DNA of 64,000 nucleotides from Neptuniibacter victor (GTDB taxonomy: Bacteria > Pseudomonadota > Gammaproteobacteria > Pseudomonadales > Balneatricaceae): positions 1,550,001-1,614,000 of the forward strand of contig AP025763.1 of NCBI GenBank assembly GCA_027943745.1, in the 5' to 3' direction. This document shows positions 8,382 through 16,272 of this stretch, one piece after another; position 1 is the stretch's first letter, and each line of letters begins with the position of its first letter. A program made the translations under genes and the position numbers. Below the pieces are notes generated by a model that was not told where the DNA came from, searched no databases, and saw nothing but the letters and a program-made list of their open reading frames with translations.

Positions 8382-9936
8382 TAAGAAAAATTACAGTTCA
8401 TTATCAATTGCGTTTGCCGTAGCCGCGGGGACATTGTCCACGCAGGTAAATGCTGTTGATTTGGGTCCGGTGCAGATTGACGGTTATATCCGTCAACAGA
8501 TGTCCATGAATTTGGAAGACACCGTTGGGCCTGCTGGGAGAATGGATGGTAAAGGCCGCTTGTCGATGAACCGCACAACGTTACAGTTGGAGTGGAGCGC
8601 AGACTTGCCTAAAGATATTTTGTTTAAAGGTGTTGCTAGGAAAAGCTGGGAGCAGCGCACGAACTTTATGAAAGATCTGGAGAATGCCTCCAGCCCTGGT
8701 GGTGCTTTTGGTGCTGAGAACTCTCGCGAATATTATGAGGATTCAGAAATTCGCGAAGCCTATTTAGAGATCCCTGTGGGTGAGCGGGTATTGCTAAGCT
8801 TAGGTAAGCAGCAAGTGGCATGGGGAGAAAGTGATTTCTTCCAAGCGATGGATATGGTGCATGGTTTTAATTATACCTGGCGTTCTTTCCTTGAACCTGC
8901 AAATGAAGATCTGCGCAAGCCGCTTATTATGGCGAACGCAGTAATTGACTTCCCTGAAGTAGATGGTCAGATGCAGTTACTCTATCGCCCGGGTTGGGAT
9001 AGCGAAGGTCAGATCGGCAATAGTTATGATATTGAGGGCGGTCGCTGGGCGAGCGCTCCCTATAAAGGAGTTCATTTCCCCGGTGCCACGCCTTATGCAT
9101 ATGACCATCCGGAAGGAAATGAAGACGATGCTACGTACGGCTTGCGCTGGAATGGTACGTGGAATGATCTAGGGTACTCCTTTGCCTATTTAAGAACATT
9201 TAATCCAGACCCGGTAATGAATCCAAATCCCGCATTTGCCAATGTAACGCCTTATAAAGGTGGTTATACCAGCAATACGGCGACAACCTTTGGTGAGGTG
9301 ATTTTCCCAACGATTGATGTGTTTGGTTTTACGTTGAATGGTTATTCCGAGCCGGGTGACTTTGTATGGAGCACTGAGTTTGCGTACATAAAAGATGCGC
9401 CTTTCAACGTTGGTGATTCAACGGGTGCTTTTACACCGGGTAATTGTCAGACCGTACTTGATGGATTCTGTGGTATCGAGGAAAGCGATGTTCTACGCAC
9501 GATGTTCCGTATCGATAAGAACTTGGCTTTCACACAAGATCTACTGGGTACAGAAAAACCTGCATTCTTCTCTACACAGCTTTTCAACACTTGGTTGCTT
9601 GACCATCAAGATGGCATGAAATTGCTAGTAGGTCAGCCTGAAAACCGCAAAGAACATTCTACGCTACTGACATTTATCTTAGGCACAAGCTATATGAATG
9701 GTCGTCTTACGCCTGAGTTAGTTACAGGCTTTGATCTGTCTTATGGCGGTGGTTTTGTCGTACCTAGTGTGACTTACGCTCCAGGTAACCATTGGCGTTT
9801 CAAAGCAGAAGCGGATCTGTTTTTCGATGATGGTGCACAAACAGGCTTTGGCAATATGACTGCGCCAGACGCTTCTTTATTTAGTTGGTTCAAAGGTAAT
9901 GACCAGCTAGCAGTAACAGCAACTTATCAATTCTAA
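8374..9936 (+). CDS. DUF1302 family outer-membrane beta-barrel protein
   Basis: 520-aa exported protein. It has an N-terminal signal peptide (cleavage likely after TQVNA), then alternating aromatic-rich beta strands and a terminal aromatic residue (TATYQF), the usual outer-membrane barrel ending. The family signature region LSLGKQQVAWGESDFFQAMD is well conserved. DUF1302 proteins occur with DUF1329, BNR and MMPL genes near genes for degrading hydrophobic compounds, and a role in passage across the outer membrane is inferred. The ATG overlaps the preceding permease stop codon. Family assignment is strong; biochemical function is not established. Confidence 0.87.
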   Translation: MTNKKNYSSLSIAFAVAAGTLSTQVNAVDLGPVQIDGYIRQQMSMNLEDTVGPAGRMDGKGRLSMNRTTLQLEWSADLPKDILFKGVARKSWEQRTNFMKDLENASSPGGAFGAENSREYYEDSEIREAYLEIPVGERVLLSLGKQQVAWGESDFFQAMDMVHGFNYTWRSFLEPANEDLRKPLIMANAVIDFPEVDGQMQLLYRPGWDSEGQIGNSYDIEGGRWASAPYKGVHFPGATPYAYDHPEGNEDDATYGLRWNGTWNDLGYSFAYLRTFNPDPVMNPNPAFANVTPYKGGYTSNTATTFGEVIFPTIDVFGFTLNGYSEPGDFVWSTEFAYIKDAPFNVGDSTGAFTPGNCQTVLDGFCGIEESDVLRTMFRIDKNLAFTQDLLGTEKPAFFSTQLFNTWLLDHQDGMKLLVGQPENRKEHSTLLTFILGTSYMNGRLTPELVTGFDLSYGGGFVVPSVTYAPGNHWRFKAEADLFFDDGAQTGFGNMTAPDASLFSWFKGNDQLAVTATYQF

Positions 9937-9956
9937 GAATAAAGCAGGGTGATGTT

Positions 9957-11222
9957 ATGAATATGAAAAAAACAATGCTTAATGGTCTGGTTGCTTCAGC
10001 ATTTGCGCTGACATCGACAATGTCGATTGCGGAAGTGAAAGAAGGCACTGTGCTGTCTGCATCAAATATTGACTCATTGTACGAAGACACTTTCGAAGGT
10101 CATAAAATTAAAGACCTGTTAACCGAAAAAATTGAATGGCGTATCCGTGAAAATGGTTTAGAGATGCCATTGGTTCATTCTAAGAAAGTTGAGATGGATG
10201 CTGAATGGTTAGCCCGTTCAAAAGCAAATGCATCCACAGCGAAATTAAATGAGCAAACACGTCAGGTTGAAGGTTGGCAGGGTGGAATGCCATTTCCTAA
10301 TATCGATGAAAGCGACCCAAAGGCAGCAGAAAAGATCATTTGGAACTGGTACTACGGAAACCCACGCGGTGATGTGATGAATGTGCCAAATGTATCTTAT
10401 GTCATGATCGATGGTGATTCTGGTATTGAGCGCTCACAAAACTGGAAATTTATTCGTTATACGATGAAAGGCCGGATGAGCGGTGAGCAGACGCAAGGTG
10501 ATGGCGGTGAGTTAAGTCGTACGCTGTTTTTTGCAACTGCGCCGCGCGATATTAAAGGTCTAGGTACTTACACCATTCGTCATGATAGCGACAAAGTAGA
10601 AGATGTTTGGGCTTATATCCGAGCAGTTCGTCGTACTCGCCGCTTGTCAGGTGGTGCCTGGATGGACCCAATCGGTGGTACTGACCAGCTACAAGATGAT
10701 ATTGAAATCTTCAATGCAAACCCGTCTTGGTACGAAAGCTACAAGTTGATCGGTAAACGTCATGTACTTGTGGCTGCGCATGGTAAGCATAGTGCGTGGA
10801 AAGTCGGTGCTAAAACTGAGCAGGAAGAGTATCCAATTCTTGAGCTTGGAAAAGCACCGTATTGGAACTTCAATAAGGATAACTACGAGCCTCGTGAAGT
10901 CTACGTGATTGAAGCAATCACGCCTGAAGAGCATCCATATAGCAAGAAAATTGTTTATATCGATACGCAATACCCTCGTGTTCACTTAGGTGAAGCCTAC
11001 GATAAGAAAGGTGAATTTTGGAAAATGTTCCAGTTCCACTCTTACCCTGGCACTGGTGAAGACGGCTTCCGTGATATTCGAACAACAGCGGGTGTCACTA
11101 TCGACTTTAAACGCAATCACGCCACTGTATTTTTCCCAGATACTGCATCGTGGAGTACCAATACATCAGGTCTAGAAATGGATGATGTGAACTTGGCTGC
11201 TTTACGTAAAGGCGCGCGTTAG
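9957..11222 (+). CDS. DUF1329 family exported protein (LolA/LolB-like)
   Basis: 421-aa protein with a signal peptide (LNGLVASAFALTSTMSIA) and no lipobox, so periplasmic. DUF1329 members are often annotated as outer-membrane lipoprotein-sorting proteins and are thought to adopt a LolA/LolB-like open barrel suited to carrying lipids. Conserved blocks here include VWAYIRAVRRTRRLSGGAWM and the tail DTASWSTNTSG. Placed 20 nt after the DUF1302 gene, it completes a BNR-MMPL-DUF1302-DUF1329 set that could form a trans-envelope route. A periplasmic carrier between the permease and the barrel is my inference. ATG at 9957 lies behind AGGGTG; the ATG at 9963 is also possible. Confidence 0.85.
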   Translation: MNMKKTMLNGLVASAFALTSTMSIAEVKEGTVLSASNIDSLYEDTFEGHKIKDLLTEKIEWRIRENGLEMPLVHSKKVEMDAEWLARSKANASTAKLNEQTRQVEGWQGGMPFPNIDESDPKAAEKIIWNWYYGNPRGDVMNVPNVSYVMIDGDSGIERSQNWKFIRYTMKGRMSGEQTQGDGGELSRTLFFATAPRDIKGLGTYTIRHDSDKVEDVWAYIRAVRRTRRLSGGAWMDPIGGTDQLQDDIEIFNANPSWYESYKLIGKRHVLVAAHGKHSAWKVGAKTEQEEYPILELGKAPYWNFNKDNYEPREVYVIEAITPEEHPYSKKIVYIDTQYPRVHLGEAYDKKGEFWKMFQFHSYPGTGEDGFRDIRTTAGVTIDFKRNHATVFFPDTASWSTNTSGLEMDDVNLAALRKGAR

Positions 11223-11301
11223 TCACGCACAGTAAGACCCTTCAATAAGGCCAAGGATGGCCGCCTAATTTTAACAGCGAATCTTTTAAGTGGGTATGTA
11301 G

Positions 11302-12135
11302 ATGAGCACTTCACCGGAAATCGCCAACCTATTGGAAGTAGGTGAAATCCAAGTTAATTATCACGACCAAGGAAGTGGCGCTCCCGTTGTTCTATTGCAT
11401 GGTTCAGGGGCCGGAGTGAGTGCGTGGGCAAACTGGCGTTTAACGATTCCAGAACTTGCAAAGTTTAGACGTGTTTTAGCACCTGATTTAGTGGGATTTG
11501 GTTATACAAGAGTACCGACCGATTTCGAATTTGAGCATATGCAGAGCTGGATCGATCAAATCATCGCGCTTCTGGATGCGCTGGATATTGAAAAAGCCGA
11601 TCTGGTAGGTAATTCCTTCGGTGCGTCTTTGTCACTGGCTTTAGTGGTCAAACACCCAGACAGAGTTGGCCGTATGGTGCTGATGGGCAGTGGAGGTCAG
11701 CCGTTCACGGTTAATGAGAATTTAAAAAAACTCTGGGGTTATAAGCCTTCGTTAACGGCGATGAAAGAGATTCTAAAAATAATGGCCTATGACCAATCGA
11801 TAGCGACCCAAGAATTAGCCGAGCTACGTTATCAAGCGACCTTACGGCAAGGTGCTCAAGCTATATTTGAGCGCGTATTCCCCGCACCTTATCAACGCTG
11901 GGCGGATGCGCTGGTTATCAGTGATCAAGCATTATCAGAGATTGAACAGCAAACGTTAATTATTCATGGACGAGATGACCGTGTTGTCCCGGTGGATGTG
12001 TCAGAACGTTTGTTTAAAAAGATTAAAAACTCGCAACTGCATCTGTTTGGTTGTTGTGGGCATTGGACACAGATAGAGCAGGCTGAACGTTTTAATCGTT
12101 TAGTGACTGACTTTCTACAAGAAGCTCCTAATTAA
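11302..12135 (+). CDS. Meta-cleavage product hydrolase, DmpD/XylF-like (copy 1)
   Basis: 277-aa alpha/beta hydrolase that cleaves the C-C bond of a ring-fission product (2-hydroxy-6-oxo-hexadienoate type) to 2-hydroxypenta-2,4-dienoate plus a carboxylic acid. Seen: oxyanion segment HGSGAGVSAWANW (33-45), nucleophile elbow GNSFGAS with Ser105, acid Asp226 in HGRDDRVVP, and base His254 in GHWTQ. The block LWGYKPS and ELAELRYQAT are typical of DmpD/CumD-type enzymes. A second, very similar gene follows 37 nt downstream, so this is a tandem duplication. The released acid depends on the substrate side chain, which the sequence does not give. Confidence 0.88.
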   Translation: MSTSPEIANLLEVGEIQVNYHDQGSGAPVVLLHGSGAGVSAWANWRLTIPELAKFRRVLAPDLVGFGYTRVPTDFEFEHMQSWIDQIIALLDALDIEKADLVGNSFGASLSLALVVKHPDRVGRMVLMGSGGQPFTVNENLKKLWGYKPSLTAMKEILKIMAYDQSIATQELAELRYQATLRQGAQAIFERVFPAPYQRWADALVISDQALSEIEQQTLIIHGRDDRVVPVDVSERLFKKIKNSQLHLFGCCGHWTQIEQAERFNRLVTDFLQEAPN

Positions 12136-12172
12136 TAAAAAAGTGCCTTTGAGGGCTATAAGAGGAAATAGG

Positions 12173-13000
12173 ATGAGTAACTCTCCAGAAATCGCGAATA
12201 TGCTGGATTTAGGCGATATACAAGTTAACTACCACGACCAAGGCGAAGGTAAGCCGGTTATTTTATTACATGGTTCTGGCGCGGGTGTAACTGCTTGGGC
12301 AAATTGGCGTAATGCTATCCCAATGTTATCTCAATTTCGTCGCGTACTTGCGCCGGATCTTGTTGGTTTTGGTTATACCGAATCTCCTGCTGATTATGAA
12401 TTTAAGCACCTAGATACTTGGGTCGATCAAATTATCCGTTTCATGGATGCATTGGATATTGAGAAGGCCGATTTCATTGGTAATTCGTTCGGTGGTTCCT
12501 TGTCGTTGCGTTTGGCTGTAGAGCATCCGAATAGAATTGGTCGCATCGTTTTAATGGGTAGCGGTGGTCAACCTTTTGAGGTCAGCGATGAGCTTGCCAA
12601 GCTATGGGGTTACAAGCCATCTATGTCTGCCATGAAAGAGATTCTGGGCATCATGGCCTTTGATCAAACCATTGCGACTGACGAATTAGCTGAACTGCGT
12701 TACAACGCGACGATGCGCCCTGGTTTTCAAGAGCGTTTTGAGCGTGTATTTCCGAAGCCTTACCAGCGCTGGGCAGATGCGCAAGTTGTATCCGATAGCG
12801 ATTTAGAAGCATTGAATAACGATGTCCTCATTGTTCACGGTAGAGATGATCGGGTAGTTCCAGTTCAGATCTCTGAGAATTTATTCAAGAAGATTAAAAA
12901 TGCACAGCTGCATCTGTTTGGTAACTGTGGGCATTGGACGCAGCTAGAGCAAACTCAGCGTTTTAACTCGCTTGTACTGCAGTTCTTACAAGAGAGCTAA
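12173..13000 (+). CDS. Meta-cleavage product hydrolase, DmpD/XylF-like (copy 2)
   Basis: 275-aa paralogue of the preceding hydrolase with the same catalytic set: Ser105 in GNSFGGS, the Asp in HGRDDRVVP and the His in GHWTQ. ATG at 12173 (MSNSPEIAN) was chosen because AGAGGA lies 6 nt upstream and the product aligns end to end with copy 1; a longer in-frame extension to 12143 lacks this support. Differences between copies cluster in the lid after LWGYKPS and in the middle of the protein, which could give different side-chain preferences. Either copy could act on the ring-fission product of the extradiol enzyme encoded downstream. Confidence 0.88.
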   Translation: MSNSPEIANMLDLGDIQVNYHDQGEGKPVILLHGSGAGVTAWANWRNAIPMLSQFRRVLAPDLVGFGYTESPADYEFKHLDTWVDQIIRFMDALDIEKADFIGNSFGGSLSLRLAVEHPNRIGRIVLMGSGGQPFEVSDELAKLWGYKPSMSAMKEILGIMAFDQTIATDELAELRYNATMRPGFQERFERVFPKPYQRWADAQVVSDSDLEALNNDVLIVHGRDDRVVPVQISENLFKKIKNAQLHLFGNCGHWTQLEQTQRFNSLVLQFLQES

Positions 13001-13028
13001 TGGTCTGAATTTATAAGGAGTGATAATT

Positions 13029-13580
13029 ATGCAACCTGATATTCAAATAAGTGAAATGGCCATTAGCTACCTTGCACGTATCAGCGAGCAGGAAGGCAAT
13101 GCCAATTTACGAATTGGTGTAAGCAATCCAGGCACATCTCTATCGCAATGTTTTATTACATTTAACTCGTCAGCACTTGATGAAGATCAGATCCTCGAAT
13201 ATGAAGGTTTTACGCTTTCTTATGAGGAAAAACTTACTCAATTCATTGATGGTATGGATGTCCATTACAGCAAAAATCGAATGGGTGGGAAGCTTAGAAT
13301 CAAAGCACCAAACATTAAACGTGTGCCTGAATTATCCCCAGATTCACCCCTCACGATGAGAGCTGCGGCAGTGTTGGAGCTGTATGTTAATCCTGCTTTG
13401 GCCGAACACCAAGGTGGTGTCATTGTCGATAGGGTTGAAGGTAATAAAGTATTTCTAAAGTTTGGTGGCAACTGTTTGGGTTGTGGTAACGCGGAAAAAA
13501 CGCTGACTGAATTTGTTGAAACTACGTTAAAAGAGCACCTTCCAGAGATAGAAGCGGTCTCTGAAGTAACAAAACACTAA
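13029..13580 (+). CDS. NfuA-like Fe-S cluster carrier
   Basis: 183-aa protein with the NfuA layout: an N-terminal degenerate A-type (HesB/IscA-like) domain (1-95) and a C-terminal NifU-like domain with the cluster-binding pair C149-x-x-C152 in NCLGCGNAEKT. NfuA stores or delivers [4Fe-4S] clusters. ATG at 13029 follows AAGGAG (13015-13020) at good spacing; the GTG at 13020 overlaps that site and is unlikely. It sits directly before the Rieske oxygenase and reductase, both Fe-S enzymes, so a pathway-dedicated maturation or repair role is inferred. Sequence differs clearly from the housekeeping NfuA I know (for example CLGCG in place of CNGCS), suggesting a specialised paralogue. Confidence 0.85.
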   Translation: MQPDIQISEMAISYLARISEQEGNANLRIGVSNPGTSLSQCFITFNSSALDEDQILEYEGFTLSYEEKLTQFIDGMDVHYSKNRMGGKLRIKAPNIKRVPELSPDSPLTMRAAAVLELYVNPALAEHQGGVIVDRVEGNKVFLKFGGNCLGCGNAEKTLTEFVETTLKEHLPEIEAVSEVTKH

Positions 13581-13597
13581 TTTTTTTGCACTTTATA

Positions 13598-13619
13598 TTG
13601 AATTTCAATTGAAATTCAA
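13598..13619. promoter_or_regulatory. 22-bp perfect palindrome, operator copy B
   Basis: Perfect 22-nt palindrome with core AATTTCAATTGAAATT flanked by TTG and CAA. A possible promoter TTGAAT (13598-13603), 17 nt, TAAAAA (13621-13626) would place the palindrome from the -35 box through the spacer, a classic repressor position. It lies in the gap between the NfuA-like gene and the Rieske oxygenase gene and matches two other copies in the window. Confidence 0.7.
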
Positions 13620-13625
13620 CTAAAA

Positions 13626-13641
13626 ATGAATAATTATTCAT
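13626..13641. promoter_or_regulatory. 16-bp perfect AT palindrome before the Rieske gene
   Basis: ATGAATAATTATTCAT reads the same on both strands and lies 6 nt after the 22-bp palindrome, 55 nt before the oxygenase start. It may be a second operator or an mRNA hairpin, but the region is AT-rich and chance cannot be excluded. Confidence 0.4.
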
Positions 13642-13696
13642 TACAAGATAAAGATATAAACGCTCTCGGCATAAAAACAACAACGAGGAATCTTCA

Positions 13697-15010
13697 ATGG
13701 CAAATTCAAAGAACGCGCGCGTCGCGAATGATAAAAATACAAAGAAACAGTATCAGCCTTATATGGAAGCAGAGTGGGGCTTCATTAATCACTGGTATCC
13801 AGCTGCGTTTAGCGAAGAGCTAGCTGAAGGCGAGATGAAGGGGATTCAGATCGCAGGTATTCCGATTGTGTTGCGTCGTGCTAAAGGCAAAGTGCATGCT
13901 TTGTTAGATCAGTGCTTACATCGCGGTGTACGTTTTTCTGCTAAACCTATGTGCCTGAATGAAGAGACCATCACTTGTTGGTATCACGGTTTTACGTTTG
14001 GTCTAGAAGATGGTGAGCTTAAAACAATTGTTGCCGCGCCTGATGATAAGCTGATCGGAACCACAGGTATTCAAAAGTTTGCTGTTGAAGAAGTTGCTGG
14101 AATGGTTTTTGTCTTCGTATGTGAAGAAGATTGGGACGAAGAGATTCCACCTCTTAAGAATGACCTTCCAATTCGTTTCCCAGAGAAAAACGAAGAGTTT
14201 CCACATCCTCTATGGCCAGATACTCCATCCCTACTAGATGACAATGTTGTTGTTCGTGGTATGCACAGAACGGGTAATGCTAACTGGCGTTTAGCGTGTG
14301 AAAACGGTTTTGATGCTGGTCACTTATTGATTCATCGTGACAATGCGATCGTACAAGCTAAAGAGTGGGCTGTACCACTCGGTATTAAGCCTCTAGATGA
14401 TCAAGCGATTGCGATTATCGAAGATGACAATGGCCCACAAGGGTTCTTAAACCGCTACTTCACTGACTCTTATGAGCCGGTTCTAGAAAACCCTATTCTT
14501 GACATCAAAGCTTACGGAGAGAATCCAAAATACTTCCGTACCTCTATGTTTCTGCCGGGTGTTCTTATGGTTGAGAACTGGCCTGAAGAGCATGTTGTTC
14601 AGTACGAATGGTATGTACCGATTACTGATGACACGTATGAGTACTGGGAAGTATTGGTTAAGAAATGTGATACCCCTCAGGTAGAGAAAGAGTTCGAGTA
14701 CCGTTTTGAAAACCTTTACAAGCCGATGTGCTTAGAAGGATTTAACGACTGTGATTTGATGGCGCGTGATGCGATGCAGAATTTCTACTCTGATGGTTCA
14801 GGTTGGGATAATGAGCAACTGGCTGATATGGATGCTTCAGTTATCGTTTGGCGTAAATGTGCTTCTAACTTTAATCGCGGTATCGCTCAAGCACCTAAAG
14901 GCGTTAAAGGTTCAACTAAAGGGCAAAGTAAAGACTTTGCCGCCGCTGCATTGGGCGATTGGCCTGGTATGGATGCTTACGCTACAGGTCGTGAATACGA
15001 TAAGAGCTAA
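13697..15010 (+). CDS. CarAa-like Rieske non-haem iron oxygenase, alpha subunit
   Basis: 437-aa terminal oxygenase. The Rieske [2Fe-2S] ligands are C73, H75, C94 and H97 (CLHRG ... CWYHG). The mononuclear iron site is H209, H213 and D353, with bridging D206 in ENGFDAGHLLIHRD. Overall pattern (WGFINHWYP, WRLACENGFD, MFLPGVL, EGFNDCDLMARDAM, VWRKCAS) closely resembles carbazole 1,9a-dioxygenase CarAa. No beta-subunit gene is present, consistent with a homotrimer. The C-terminus extends some tens of residues past the VWRK block. ATG at 13697 follows ACGAGGA. CarAa-type enzymes carry out angular or amine-carbon dioxygenation, giving a catechol directly; the substrate here is not determined. Confidence 0.9.
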   Translation: MANSKNARVANDKNTKKQYQPYMEAEWGFINHWYPAAFSEELAEGEMKGIQIAGIPIVLRRAKGKVHALLDQCLHRGVRFSAKPMCLNEETITCWYHGFTFGLEDGELKTIVAAPDDKLIGTTGIQKFAVEEVAGMVFVFVCEEDWDEEIPPLKNDLPIRFPEKNEEFPHPLWPDTPSLLDDNVVVRGMHRTGNANWRLACENGFDAGHLLIHRDNAIVQAKEWAVPLGIKPLDDQAIAIIEDDNGPQGFLNRYFTDSYEPVLENPILDIKAYGENPKYFRTSMFLPGVLMVENWPEEHVVQYEWYVPITDDTYEYWEVLVKKCDTPQVEKEFEYRFENLYKPMCLEGFNDCDLMARDAMQNFYSDGSGWDNEQLADMDASVIVWRKCASNFNRGIAQAPKGVKGSTKGQSKDFAAAALGDWPGMDAYATGREYDKS

Positions 15011-15023
15011 CGTCTGTTTATAA

Positions 15024-15074
15024 GAAAAGCCAATGTGCTTTTCGACAGAGGAGGGCTAGCAAGCGGCCCTTCTC
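15024..15074 (+). other. Two tandem mRNA hairpins between oxygenase and reductase
   Basis: GAAAAGC/GCTTTTC (15024-15043, 6-nt loop) is followed by GAGGAGGGC/GCCCTTCTC (15048-15074, one G-U pair, 9-nt loop). Neither has a U-tract, so mRNA processing or stabilisation is likelier than termination. Confidence 0.5.
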
Positions 15075-15122
15075 TACTTACGATTCACAACACTCAAAAT
15101 AATAATAAATGGAGGACATCTT

Positions 15123-16175
15123 ATGTCTTCAGCTGAAGCAGTTGCTGTAGAAGCGTTAACCTCAAAAGTTACGTTTCGTTTTAATGATGGCGTTGAGTAT
15201 GAAGCCTTGTCTAATGAGGGTGAATCCCTATTGGATGTAGCGCGAGGCAATGAAGTACCCGTCATTCATCAGTGTTTAACCGGTAGCTGTGCAAGTTGTA
15301 TTTGCAAGGTTGATACCGGAGAAGTATCGATGGAAACAGAGCGTCTAATGTCTTTGTTACCGAGCGAGGCAAAAGAGGGCTTTCGCTTAACGTGTACTGC
15401 TTATGCAGATACGGATTGCGTTGTTGATCTTGATTATCCAAGTACCTTTTCTGAAGATCATGAAGCAAGCCAAAGCGTTATCACTATCAATGAGTTCGAG
15501 TGGGTAAACCATAATACGGTACGTATTGTTGCTGATCTTGCTGATGATGCCGAAATGGAAAGCTTTGAAGCAGGTCAATATGTCCAACTTAAAGTACCTG
15601 GTACTGAAGAGTGGCGCTCTTACTCCATGTCTAGCACCGTGCGAGATCTTCCTGAAGTAACATTTTATATTCGAGTTTTAGAAGATGGCGTTATGTCCAA
15701 CTATTTGCGTGATAGAGCCGCAGTAGGGGATGAGCTAGAGATTGATGGTCCTTATGGCGTTTTCTACTTAAGAGAAGAAAAAGTACCGCAAATTATGATC
15801 GCTGGTGGTACGGGCTTAGCACCCATGATGAGCATGGTTGATACGCTGCGCTTAGGAAACTTCCGTCGCAAGCCTGTCATTCTTGCTTTTGGCTGCTCAT
15901 TTGAAAAGGACCTGTTTGCTCAAGAAGATTTAGAGCTGCGCGAAGGATGGATGCGTAATCTAGATGTCCGTACTTGTGTATCTCGCCCTGAAGGGGAGTG
16001 GGGTGGTCATAACTGCCGCGCCCAATTCTCTATAACTCAAGATGATATCACTGACCCAGAGACCATTGCGTATCTTTGCGGTCCTCCTGCGATGAATGAA
16101 TCAGCTCGTGACCACCTCGAATCCCTAGGGGTGAAGGGTGAGAACATACATGTAGAGCTATTCGAAACCGTTTAA
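15123..16175 (+). CDS. Oxygenase reductase: plant-type [2Fe-2S] ferredoxin fused to FAD/NAD(P)H reductase
   Basis: 350-aa electron-transfer component. The N-terminal plant-type ferredoxin domain has C51, C56, C59 and C91 (CLTGSCASC ... TC). The FAD domain carries RSYSMSS near 168, and the NAD-binding domain has GGTGLAPMMSM and a C-terminal CGPPAMNE. This is the BenC/AntC/XylZ/DmpP arrangement that passes electrons from NAD(P)H to an oxygenase. With the CarAa-like alpha subunit it would make a two-component system with no separate ferredoxin gene. ATG at 15123 follows GGAGG. Confidence 0.92.
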   Translation: MSSAEAVAVEALTSKVTFRFNDGVEYEALSNEGESLLDVARGNEVPVIHQCLTGSCASCICKVDTGEVSMETERLMSLLPSEAKEGFRLTCTAYADTDCVVDLDYPSTFSEDHEASQSVITINEFEWVNHNTVRIVADLADDAEMESFEAGQYVQLKVPGTEEWRSYSMSSTVRDLPEVTFYIRVLEDGVMSNYLRDRAAVGDELEIDGPYGVFYLREEKVPQIMIAGGTGLAPMMSMVDTLRLGNFRRKPVILAFGCSFEKDLFAQEDLELREGWMRNLDVRTCVSRPEGEWGGHNCRAQFSITQDDITDPETIAYLCGPPAMNESARDHLESLGVKGENIHVELFETV

Positions 16176-16196
16176 TTTCTATTTGCATCATTCGGA

Positions 16197-16230
16197 CTGA
16201 GCTTGGTTGCTTATACATTACCAAGCTCAG
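16197..16230 (+). other. 10-bp perfect inverted repeat after the reductase gene
   Basis: CTGAGCTTGG (16197-16206) and CCAAGCTCAG (16221-16230) are separated by 14 nt and not followed by a U-tract. Probably an mRNA stability or processing element between reductase and extradiol dioxygenase genes. Confidence 0.5.
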
Positions 16231-16272
16231 CTTGAAGCTACTGCCAATAAAAACAATAAGAGGAATTAGATA

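Noticed and set aside
10689-10985. 98-codon minus-strand frame inside the DUF1329 gene
   Set aside because: Shadow of a real gene; no ribosome site and no recognisable motif.
12143-12172. Longer start for hydrolase copy 2
   Set aside because: ATG 12173 has a good AGAGGA site and aligns exactly with copy 1.
13697-15010. Assignment as true carbazole dioxygenase (carAa)
   Set aside because: Close resemblance, but the extra C-terminal segment, different electron-transfer partner and absence of carB-type genes do not allow naming the substrate.
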